Part shown: piece after piece, positions 46,901-57,625 of the stretch
Layout: each line of letters opens with the position of its first letter
Position numbering within the stretch: position 1 is the stretch's first letter
Position numbers and translations under genes: made by a program
Notes under the pieces: generated by a model
The model's input: only the letters and a program-made list of their open reading frames with translations
Databases searched by the model: none
Told to the model about the DNA's origin: nothing
Source of the DNA: Marsupella aquatica
Taxonomy: Eukaryota > Marchantiophyta
NCBI GenBank assembly: GCA_973895155.1
Contig: OZ316894.1
Location: 5,828,001-5,892,000 of the forward strand
DNA: 64,000 nt
Direction: 5' to 3'

Positions 46901-48118
46901 CATTCTCAGTGACAGCTTGGGCTGACCTTTCTAGAGAGATTGATGCCAAAGGACTTATTTATAGCGTATTGGGGCCATGCCATGCTGTCCCCTACAATCT
47001 GCAGTGGCAAACTTCACTATTATTGGCTCTTAAAGTCCTCGGAGTGCACGAACTTTAGGACATTTAAGAGTCTCCAGTTATCTCTGATATGTTTTCCATA
47101 TATTAGCACATGCCCTCCTTTTCAAAAGGGTCATGATCGCATACTAGGAAGAGTTTCTTAACAACAATAACTTGGAACATAGTGTAGCCTAAAGCAGAAA
47201 CCACAACAGCATGGAAAGGCAACGTTGAAAACTCTGAAATTCAAGAGTAATAAGAAGAGCAGTGAAGAAATGACCCCAAAATGACAAAAACAACAAACAA
47301 TCATGCGAGGGGTTTCAGGATGGATAAAAGTACTTGCCTTCCCGCTCCCGGAGAAGAGATCCTAAGTTGTCGTGAGTCCCATTTGCAGGTTGGATCTTAC
47401 CACCGCCTACTCTGCCTACTCCAACTTGAATCCCTGCAGCTACCGGAGTTCCTCCCCCTGACCCTCCAGCAGCTCCAACTGATACTCCACCTCCACCTCT
47501 CCCAAACCACTGAGCTAAGCCCTTGTAAACCTCCAAGAAAAATGTGCTCGGCAGCCTCTTGGCCTTCTTTTCCTCCAGCGTCATCTGCCAGAAGTTGGTC
47601 TGTCCAGTGGTCGCATGCCTCTCGTAGTCGAAAACCTTCTTAAAATCGGTGCTCATCTTTTCCCACCGATCCTTACATTGCTGCCCACTTCGGTGCACTT
47701 TATGTGCCCAGCAGAAATCTTCCACCGCCAGCCACCGCTCTGCTGCAGTTCTGTGCTTCTCCTTAGCACCTCCATTGGTCTGCCTCTCGTAATCCTCCCT
47801 CTTGGCCTCTTGCAGAACCAAGCATTCTCCCACTATCCAATTCGTCCTCCTGAACTCCCTTCTGCTTCTTCCACCACCTCCCGCTTCACCTCCTCCCCCT
47901 CCCCCTCCCCCTCCGATAGACCCTCCTCCTCCCCCTGCTCTTAAGCCACCACCACTAATGTCAGTTCCCAAAAACAGGGTGTACCCCTGTTGATGTGGAT
48001 GTTGCTGATGATGCAGATGGTTATGATGGCCGTTGCCGTTCCGGTTGCTGCCATGGTGCTGAGACTCTGCAGTCGACCCATTGACATCTGGTGGTGCCAT
48101 CCTTCCATTGACGTCCAT
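43939..48118 (-). CDS. Triple-trihelix transcription factor (ASR3/SH4-like), four exons
   Basis: Exons on the minus strand: 48118-47338, 46228-45644, 45388-44858 and 44291-43939; total 2250 nt, 749 residues in frame. A His/Gly-rich leader is followed by three trihelix (Myb/SANT-like) domains at ~88-204, 317-433 and 502-612, one per exon. Each has RxTNW, ...AVEDFCW/VVEDYCW..., VxRSGQQC, then DFKK..xYE (domain 3: EFKK) and KRLPxxFxxEV. The last exon has an acidic stretch and a coiled coil (SLVAIMEQSRLATQKIM... to the end), typical of trihelix dimerisation. Trihelix proteins bind GT-type DNA sites in the nucleus; the SH4/ASR3 clade includes repressors of shattering and immune genes. Known members have one or two domains. 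Homologous exon ends (GAA-G|GY) suggest exon duplication. Introns 1 and 3 start with GC, as the frame demands. Domain 3 is the most diverged (CKEWW for CRDRW). Confidence 0.88.
46229..47337 (-). other. Intron 1 of the trihelix gene, GC-AG type
   Basis: The donor is AAG|GCAAGT, the classic GC-donor consensus, and the acceptor is TGCGCAG. The nearby GT (at CAA|GTACTT) would give the wrong phase for exon 2. The intron is 1.1 kb and no gene is seen in it. Confidence 0.75.
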
Positions 48119-51100
48119 GATCAATGCCTCCCTCGGATTTTTCTTCGACCTCCCTGCTGTCCCCGACCTCGTCCTGCCTGCCTACTCATTCATGACCCAT
48201 ATCGCCCTACATCCTAGCCCATTGCATTCCTGCGTCTCTGCTTCTTCCTTTCTCCTACTCGCTCCTGGATCCCTCCTTCCTTTCCGTCTAGTCACTCACT
48301 CGCTCATTCACTGCTTCACAAGATGACCTCACATGGTCGCCTGCCCCACTCCCAATTCACCCCTTTCTCCTCTACCTTCGCTCCTCCTGCTACACTCTAA
48401 TGAACTCGTATCACCCACTTCATTTACAAATGCAATCAATCACTAGGCTGCCCTTGCTCAACAAAAGGTGAATTCTTCAGAGTAAACCACCAAGACTTAT
48501 TTTCAGGCCAACAAACTCCACTGAATGTATAAGGAAATTCTTGCTTGGTTGGGACTTTTCACTGGAGTCATTCCACCGGAAGTCTGTAGCGGAGAGCTAC
48601 ACTTCAGCAATGCAAATGGATCTGCCCTCAGCTCACATTTCCTTCTGCTGAAGTCACCATCCCCACTCCTACAGGTATTATGAGGGTTTAGAGTTACTTT
48701 TGAGCGTCTGGGACAGGAAAAGTTTTCTCCTCCTATTGTTGACAATGATGCAGGAGTAGCGACTTCACAAATGTGCAGAACAGAATAGAACAGACATGTA
48801 TTTTTTTTGAAATATCTCATCACAATCCTATCTGCCTCTGCCTCTGCCTCTGCCTCAGCACTCTCATGTTTCACGTAGGGCCGACTCTGGACGGCTTCTT
48901 CGGTTCTGGGACTGCTCCCTTCGACCTACGAGAAGTGCATTGCGGCTGTTTGGGAAGTGCCAGTCTCAAAATGACGTGCACCCTTTTTCCATTCATATTG
49001 GAGAATCTGCCAAGATTTGAGAATTGTTTTGGCTCGTAGTTCAAAACTCTGGTGGCCCTTCATTGTAGCACTGAACTGGTGCTGTTGCTCGGCCCGTGAT
49101 GTTCCCTCTTGTGATCCTCCAGCTGGCCTTGATTACTTCTACTCTACACACGTCTCATGAGTGTCTCCCTCCTCCTTCCTGTCGTGCAAGCAACTTTGCT
49201 TAGCGCACCACCACAACGCTGATACATGACTTGCTAGGCTGCAAGTTCACCAAATTGTATACCATTGCCTATTACAATTCTCAAGATGAATGGTGGATGA
49301 CAAATTCTCTCGACCCGTTTAATTTAGCCTGACAGATCAAAAAGACCTCGATTTCCAAGCGTCATGTCATAATTTTGTGTTCTTCTCTATCAAATTGAAA
49401 GGAGATTCTAGATTTTCTCGTAGAAAGCAAAACAAGATCAGCACCGCCCCGCAAATTTTTCCGCGGCACGATTGTTGCAAGTAAACACAAACTTCAACAA
49501 TTTCACACTAGTTAGCGACGATCATTTGGTATTGCATACGTTCTTTTCAGTCTGCACTACTAATGAAAATTTTCCGGAAAGTGGTATCTTTCTACGGGAC
49601 GAAGTGACTCTACAAGAGATTTTGTGTCAAGGGTTTGGCAGGCATTTACCACGCAAATGCACAATCACATGATGAATTCCAGAATAATAAGGCGACACCC
49701 TCTTTCCTGCCGTTACGGTGGAATCCCAGCACTTCGACGCATGCCCATCAGCAAACTTATTGACAGAGTCATGAAGAGCGTAAAGAAGTTCGGTGGGTCT
49801 TGGTCGAATTGCTTCTAGAACTTGCTGACCAGTGCACGGTCACACCTCCACCATTTCAAAAGAAGTCAAACTGAATATAAAATGTCGGCAAAGTCCACCA
49901 TTTTGTCGCCCACGATATGTTCATCATCGAGAATTCATTCCCCTGCCCTCACAGACGGTGGTGGCTTGCCGCTGATGAATTCGCCATTCCACGAATTCCC
50001 GGGTCCCACCGTTGAAGCTCGCAATAATGTACTGTAGACTGGGAACGCCAAGGGGTAAGGGCGACCCCCTTTCATGCCGTCAATGGCAGTTTTTACATTC
50101 CGTCTAGCATCTCTCTATCCCCCACTCTCCCTTATCAACTGGTGACTTACTCCCGCCTTGCAACTTCACAATCCGGGGCTGAATCTGACTGCAAACGCAG
50201 GCAGCCAAATAATGTGTTGCGCTTTTTAAAACAGAAGAGTTCGACATCCGTACGATTTGAGTAGCATACATAAGTCTCTATAGACGGGAACAAGTCCCAG
50301 CAAGGAAATTGGGTCTTCGCAGGTGGAAATAAGATGCTATCTACTGTAGCTAACGTGTGTTACGTACATCAGCATGACAGGAATCTGTCGGAATTCGAGC
50401 TAAGCATCCTACAAAACATGGACTCTGGAATGGAAAAGGGTAGATTCTGTCATTTATTTTTCCAGGTCTTCATAAACCCTATATTGGATGTATACACAAA
50501 TTACAGATCAACGCGGCGAACAGAAAATCTACCACCTAAAGTAGTGCTGCTTACTTCAATGCTGAGCTCTTTCCTGAAAGTATCAAAACACTTTTGGGCA
50601 ACGCTCAAAATATAATATGGTATAATCTCTGACCATCTCGAACTGTACGTAGCAGACTGATTACGAGTTTATCTCACCTGTAAAAAGAAGGCAACTCAAA
50701 CTGCTGTGGATGAAAAGTTTTCAGCAGTTTCTGAATTCGTTCTGCAACCCATTCAATTCTACGCTAACCCAGCGGACGTTGGAGCTGTCTCCTTCTGGAT
50801 TAGGGCAATTCCTCCTGCCATACACCTCCCTCCAACCTCCCGTCTTTCGCTATTGCTTAACTCGGACCCTCCTGCTCGCCAGAAACTCGGCTTCATCAGC
50901 CATCAGTCAAACAATTCAAACATCCAGCATCCTACTCAAACCCTCAATTCCTCCGGATTGCTCCTTCTCAATCAAAATTCTTCCAATGAACTCAGCAGAC
51001 TGCCTTCAGGAGAATTATCCTCCCCACTTTCACTTTCCCCTTCCAGCCAACCAACCGACCAATCAATCAATCAATCAATCAGTCAATTGTCAACGACAGA

Positions 51101-53886
51101 GCTGCAGTCTGGTGCTACTGTAGCCTACTCTTCTCCATGTCCTTTCTTCTCCCCTTTCCCTCCCTCCCTTCAATGCTCCTTTTCGGAATCGATCAACCTA
51201 TCAGAAGGCTCCTGATGCTCGCTAGCTACAATACTGCTGCGTATCCCAAGGCAGATCATCTGTTCTCCAACTTTGCATGAAAGCCATCTTGGGCGGAGGA
51301 ACACATCTGCTCCAAATATCATTCTGTCGACAAGCCTACTGCTCACACCTACAGTGCATAATCCGTAGGGTACAGGACTCTACTCTGCATAACCTTGCTT
51401 TGCTTGCTCTCTCCCGTTCTGCTCTCCTTATCACGCCTCATCTCAAACCAAACTCGAGCGTGCCTCCATGCGCACAAACTCCAACCATGCCTCCAGCGCC
51501 AACCATCCTCGGAGATTTTCTGCACTGCCAAAGAGGAATGTCTGTGGGCAATCAGGGTCTTGAATCAGGCAGGCACAGTACAATTAATCCGAGCTCTCAC
51601 TCTCTCGGTTCAATGAGAAGAGAGGCACTGTACAATTAAATCTTAGCTCAGAGTTAGTGCACACAGAGAGAGAGAGCGAGAGAGAGAGAAAAGCTTAGTG
51701 GAAGGTCAACTGCAATTACGTTCCTAGAAATGTAACAATAGTGAGACACACTACAAAAAGCTCAGCTGGCAAAATGCGATGGAATTGTTTCGGATTCCAC
51801 AAAAGGAAATTTGTGGCTGGGATGCAACCATGCCTTTAGCTATGTCAGCGAAAAGCGTTGTTTTTGGGGGACGCTTCAGAGCTGGTCATGTCTCTCAAAG
51901 AATCAGGATCCATATCTTGGGGCTTGGCCATTTTGGGTGCTAGTGTAAACCCTGTCACACTAGGTTTGTTTTCAGACAGCCCTTAGGCACAGCTAATTAA
52001 GGCACAGGTTGTGTCATTTGCTGACAACACTACTAGGGACCCCACTACTAGGGACCCCTTTATTTATAGGACAATGCAGGTATGGTCTGGGTTGGTCTTG
52101 GGTTACTAGAATGTGACCAGAAAATGGAGGAAAAGTGGTTGGGGGAGTTGGGAGTGGGAAGGTTTTCTGAGCTTTCTTGGAACAAGCTAGAACCCCTGCC
52201 CAAACATGCATAGTACATAATTTTTGTCCAGAAAAAGGTTACTTCCGGGCCACAGATTTTGGGAATAACAAGGGCCTCCAGAAATGTTTACATGCCGGTA
52301 ACTTGCCTTCCTGACAGAATTTACGGAATTTACAAAACCTCCACCCCGTTTGTCAGCCCAAATCCCTTCACACTATGAAATCTTACCCATCCAAAATGCT
52401 CAGATGGCAAAAGCTTGTTTTATAGAACCTCAAGAGCACTCCCACCCGTCCACTATCAGGCCCAGCCAAGAGCAAGTATAGAAGCCCCAGCTTTTTAACC
52501 CCTACCGTGCCCCGGTCTGTATAGCCCAATACCCAAGGCCTGCACTCCACCAGCTAGTGCGACACAACTCTCCAGACCAATTGATTATTGAAAGCAGCCC
52601 TCTCACTTTCAATTGAACATCTCTGCAGCTGCTCTAGCACGTGCACTCGACATCCAAAGTGCTGGCAATGTGAAAGGAAGGATGGGTGGAGAAGCTCATT
52701 TGCACCCTTCACAAACCCAGATGCACAGGTACCTCACCGGCTTGCTAACCTCGTCGATGGCGGGGCTGTTTGGTGTGCATCCGTAGGAGTCCTCCAAGCT
52801 GTGATCTCTGCCTTTTGTTGCTCTTTTCTAATTAGGCAAAGTTAGGAAGGTTTTATGGACCTTAAGCCCAAACCCAGACTTAGAGCTTGTGAAGTTTGCT
52901 GCCAATATCAGTGTGGGCTAACACATTATAAATGGTAGCATGCATAGCACAAACACCTCCTGCTAACTCAACAGAAACTAACACACAAATCTTAAGCAGG
53001 TTGATTGGCCAGTGCACTTCTACAGTTTCTGACCATGCTTACTAAGTAACCCTCTTTGTAGTCTTCCTCAACCTGGTCTTCCTTGTACAATAGATAAAGC
53101 ATTGCCAGACCCATCACCCATCCTTTTCATCTCTAATCATCAAACTTCTAATCATCAAACTTGGAGACATAAATTGCAATTTTATATATAAAGCTCGAAG
53201 GGAAGCTAGAGTTGAGGTCTAGGCTTCTAAAGTGAAGCCTCTAGACCATGACTCTAGGGCCCCACCATAATATATGTGCATAGAAAGGAGGATATTATGA
53301 GATGTGTGATTGTTAAAATGATGGGCCAGATAGTTTTTTCTATCATTTCATTAACCTTCATTTTTAGTAAATATATCTTTTTGACACTTTTATTTACTCT
53401 CCTCTAGTACTCTCCTCTATTCACATTCAAAGAAGGGTAGTTGGGGCTAGTGAGAAATTAGTACTCTCCTCTATTCACATTCAAATAAGGGGTAGTGTTG
53501 GGGCTAGTGCGAAATTAGTGCTCTCAAAGAAGGGGTAGTTGGGGGTAGTGAGAATGTAAAATTTACTCTCTTCACATTAAAGAAGGGTAGTTGGGGCTAG
53601 TGAGAATTTAAAACCTCCGCATGGAGGAATAAATAGATAATGAAGTGAACACATGACCCTAAAGGAAAGCACTATGTGTATTTGGACGGATTTACTTCGG
53701 TACGAGGTTCCTTCGACGAGTTTCCTTCGACAGTAGAAATTTCGGGCAAGCACAATCATGATAGCGCTTTCCGGATGGGTGTCGAGAATTCGATGCACCG
53801 AATCCGATGCACCCATCTAATGAAAAGCGCTTCTGGGATTTCCCCACATTGAGAAAATTGATGAGCGAATCGTGAAGATTGGCAAC
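48119..53886. other. Intergenic region upstream of the trihelix and coiled-coil genes
   Basis: A divergent promoter region. It holds microsatellites: (CTCTGC)4 near 48832-48858, (AATC)n near 51057-51080 and (AG)n near 51665-51690. The open frame at 50706-51215 (+) is Pro/Ser-rich and unrecognised. No further gene supported. Confidence 0.5.
53395..53610. repeat. Tandem repeat, ~60-bp unit, about four copies
   Basis: Units built from ACTCTCCTCTATTCACATTC, AAAGAAGGGTAGTTGGGGCT and AGTGAGAAATTAG are repeated from ~53405 to 53610 with small deletions. No coding role. Confidence 0.8.
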
Positions 53887-56399
53887 ATGGGTCGAACACT
53901 CACGTTACAGGTCTCAGGGCAAGTGGTGGCGATGGCGATGGCATGGCAGCCCAGATCTGCACTCCGTCGGCAGGATAAGGAGGATTTCCGTAATGTGCAG
54001 GGCAATGGTGGAGTACTCTGTTGTGGAGACATGGATGGGCAATCTTCGTTAGGGTTGTCGGTTTCAAACTATTCCAGAAGAGTTCCTGAGCTACAGGTTT
54101 GGAGGTTGCAATTTAATTCCGGCGAGAGCAGGAGCAGGAGCAGGAGCAGGAGCGACGGACATTGTGTGAGAAGAGCTAGGAGGAGAGCATTGGTATGTTG
54201 TTCTATCCTCAACGAGGTGGAACAGAACGGCCCACAAACGCCACTAGATCCTGCTTCTCCTGATGTTCTGAAGGACCAGCTGGAAACCTTGCAAGAGGAG
54301 GCTTTGCAGGTCCAAAATCGCTGTAAGTCCGTGCTTTCCTCTTGAATTACCTGTACCCGTTAAAATAAATGATCTTGTTAGATGAAGCTTGCATTAAAGA
54401 AATCCTCTATTTTGTTTATGAACACACATTTGCTTAAGGGATTCTGGCTTTCAGTTTTTTTCCGAAAAGTGCATACCATCTTAATCAACCTCAATTAGAG
54501 AATGGAGAAGTCTGAAGAATCTCAAACGGTGATGTTCTAGACTCCGGGGGTCTTCTTTTGGATCCAAATCTATTCATTGGAAGAAAGATATCGTAGGCTT
54601 GAAAGAAATTAACTTCTGTTGAGAGAAGTCCAATTGCAGTTAAAGCACTCTAGATAGCAGGGGAGCTACTTGGTGCATGACTTCCGAAGACCTTATGTTT
54701 GACCTAATTGGCGGCAGACAACAATGCCAGGGCAAGGTTCATGCGACTAACGGAGGTAACGCAGCAATTGCAGCGGCGTGCGGCCATTGATTTGAAGCTT
54801 GGCAATGAGGACAGTGCAAGGAAAGTACTTGTAGAGAAGCAGAAGGTCATCCAGGCTGCAGAGCTTTCCAAGAGGCGAGCTCAACTTCTGGACGAGCTTT
54901 CTTCTAAATTGGGTGAGGTATATTCTGAGGGCCGTTAACGGACATACTCATTTATGTAAATGATCAATTATTCCGAGGGCTGCTTTTGGATCAAAATTTC
55001 TCCGAGAGCAAATGCTGTACAGTCGTCATCTCGGGTAGGTCGCATTTGATGTTGTTGTGTTAATTAGTGTTCCAACTTCAATTGAAGTCGTTGACAACTA
55101 AACTTCCTTTTGTGAAGCAAGTGGTGAGTATCGCTGAGATTGAGGAAGCACTTTTGTGCTGGGAAATAAGAGTGTATGACTTTGAGTAGGAAGTATGAAA
55201 TTGACGTATTGCTCTGTTGGCGTGTGTCGCTTTTTGTTGCGTTTTGACAGGCCATCTCTGCCAAGGAGACACAATACATAGTGGCTTTGTCGACTCCCCA
55301 GCGAGAGGAGCGCACCGTGCGAGTGGTCTCTCCAAAAGGAGAGAGTTCGAGTTCAGTAAACCAAGATTTGGATGAAGAAGGGAATCCCTCCGGCCTAGGA
55401 ACTGCCGAAGCGTCTAGGATTCGTCATGAGGGTACTGATACAGCGGACCTTGTAGCTGTTGCAACAGAGGATAATGGAGATAACAGGCAGGCTGAACCAG
55501 TTAGTGGAGACCTTCTATTACAGAGGGAGAAACTAAGCTTAGATGCAGAGCTGGGATATTCAACAGATCGACTCATCTATGGTAATGATGAGGATGTGGA
55601 GGCAGCTGGCCCGGTGAATGATTCCTACAATATGAAGGTTCCACCTGAAAAAGAAGAATTTGTTAGAGATGACAGGGATATAAATGTACAATCTGTTGGG
55701 AGGCTGTTGCCAAAGGATTCCCTGCAAGGAGAATCGTTGGCAACGGCAATCAACGGAGGTGTTGAAGAAAATGTCTTGGAGATTGGAATTCCACATTCCC
55801 TCTCTGATATTTGCGATGTTGATGATGTTGACGATTTAAAATCCGGTTCACCAGGAAACGGGGAAGTCGCAGAGCCCACCATCAGGGGTCGTCCAGAATA
55901 TGTTGATGCCGGGGATGGAAGTGAAAAAGTGGGGACTGCGGGCGTGGATGGTCTGGGTCATTCTGAACGACTCGAATGTAGAGAAGCGAATGGGAATGAC
56001 AGCTTCAATGATGGGCGAAGACGCTTAGTTGAGCAATTGATTCTGGACGTGGATCATCAGGTCAGCACTATCGAATTGAGGCTAAACACTGAAGTGAGCA
56101 GAAATATGGACTCAAATGCCACGGATGTCAAGCAAATGGGGGATTTGCTTGACCAAATCCAGAGCCTAAGGGCAAGGTAATTTTTGGCATTTACCTTCTT
56201 GGCATTCGTGAGCTCGTGCACGAAGAAGCAGGACCAATGCCTGGTCTTCTCTTTAGCACTTTGCACTCTCTCTATGTGATCCAAGTTTGTTGTCCTCATA
56301 GTTTTTTGATTTATCAAAGCCGTGTGCTAATAATCCATGTACCAAACTGGCCGCAGGATATCCGAGGTTGTTGTTTTATTAGCACAAAAGGAAACGTAG
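53887..56399 (+). CDS. Conserved plant coiled-coil protein, four exons, possibly plastid-targeted
   Basis: Exons 53887-54322, 54718-54917, 55251-56176 and 56357-56399 total 1605 nt (534 residues) in frame. The final exon is only 14 codons (ending AQKET). The N-terminus is basic, Ser-rich and poor in acidic residues for the first ~25 positions, as transit peptides are; targeting is inferred. A (GGAGCA)n microsatellite encodes an Arg-Ser repeat at ~81-89. Residues ~119-222 (DPASPDVLKDQLETLQEEAL, ARARFMRLTEVTQQLQRRAA, AARKVL-like SARKVLVEKQKV, KRRAQLLDELSSKLGEAISAKE) form a long coiled coil that resembles an uncharacterised family conserved in land plants. The large exon 3 is acidic and apparently disordered, ending in another short coiled coil. 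I cannot assign a function. Confidence 0.75.
54120..54153 (+). repeat. (GGAGCA)n coding microsatellite
   Basis: Four to five GGAGCA units inside exon 1 of the coiled-coil gene, encoding alternating Ser-Arg. Length variation would keep the frame. Confidence 0.85.
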
Positions 56400-57246
56400 C
56401 AGCATTTTATGGGCATCATCTTCAAAAGATCTGGATGAGAATCGAAAAGGAGCGCATCAAGCAATCCCACAGGCAGATTTTGAACCTCACTTCGCGTAGA
56501 TCTTCTTTAGTGAGCGAGAGATCTGTATGCAAGCAGGAAATTTCCGTTCCGATTTTTAATCTGATGGGGCTTAATTACGTCCTCCAGTAGCGCTTAGAAA
56601 TGGAACCAAAAAATCCAGTCGTGTGGATTAAAAGTATGGACATGCCAACGTTGAGCTGAAGCTTTACTCTTCGCGATTTCTTCCTTTATAATCCTCTGGA
56701 AATGTTGGAGCATGATGCACAGATAGGTTGTACTCGGATAGTCATTTATACCTCGTGTGGACAGCACAAGCTGGTGCTAAGTCTGCAGGAATGAAATGAA
56801 AAATGCTGCAACTTTGCACTGTTATTCCATGAGGAAGGAATGTAGATTTCTCGGTCAGAAACGGCTAAGAATGATGGGATGGACATTACTGCAACAAATC
56901 TACAATCATCATTCAAAGTATTGTAAACATCATTCTGAGCCGCTGACATCATGGTGCAAAGAAGACGGCAGAGAATGATGGGTCAGACATTAGTACAATC
57001 TATCAAGGCACCTGGATTGCTGCACTCCATTAGGGAATCTCAAATATGGCCCAAATGGAGTCTAAGGGCAATCTGGGTCTAGGTTCGGCAGGGACAAGGC
57101 TGAAAAAAATGTTTGAGCTCCCTTAGCCTAGCCCACACACTCATGTCACAGAATTTCTCCTATTCTGGATGGCCACTTCCCCCACTGCAGCCTGGCTGTT
57201 GAGGGATTAAGAAAAAAAAGTAATTCAAAAAATCCTGAAGTCATCT

Positions 57247-57625
57247 GCAGGTCATGTTGTGGACTCTGGCCCTATCTTGTGGAAGAACATCGCAGGTGCA
57301 TATTTGAGCCCCCCTATTGATTAACTTTCCATCACCTTGTGGAAGTATGTACCCCCATAGCGCTGCAGGTCATGTTGTGGACTCTGGCCCTATCCTGTGG
57401 AAGAACATTGCAGGTGCATATTTGAGACCCCCTATTGATTAACCTTCCATCACCTAGCGGAAGTATGTACCCCCATAGCCCTGGTATAGGATCCCTTCCT
57501 GGCTGGTAATTGTTATCCAAATGTGTTTGAGACCCCCTATTGATTAACCTTCCATCACCTAGCGGAAGTATATACCCCCATAGCGCTGGTATAGGATCCC
57601 TTCCTGGCTGGTAATTGTTATCCAA
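57247..57625. repeat. Tandem repeat with ~105-118-bp units
   Basis: GCAGGTCATGTTGTGGACTC recurs at 57247 and 57365 (118 bp apart). GACCCCCTATTGATTAACC-TTCCATCACC recurs about 105 bp apart together with GGTATAGGATCCCTTCCTGG. These are two overlapping duplication events in one locus. Confidence 0.85.

Noticed and set aside
47281-48326. Plus-strand open frames opposite trihelix exon 1
   Set aside because: Antisense shadows of the Gly/His-rich coding exon.
50706-51215. 169-codon Ser/Pro-rich open frame
   Set aside because: Runs through microsatellite and CT-rich DNA, starts with no clear ATG context and matches no family.
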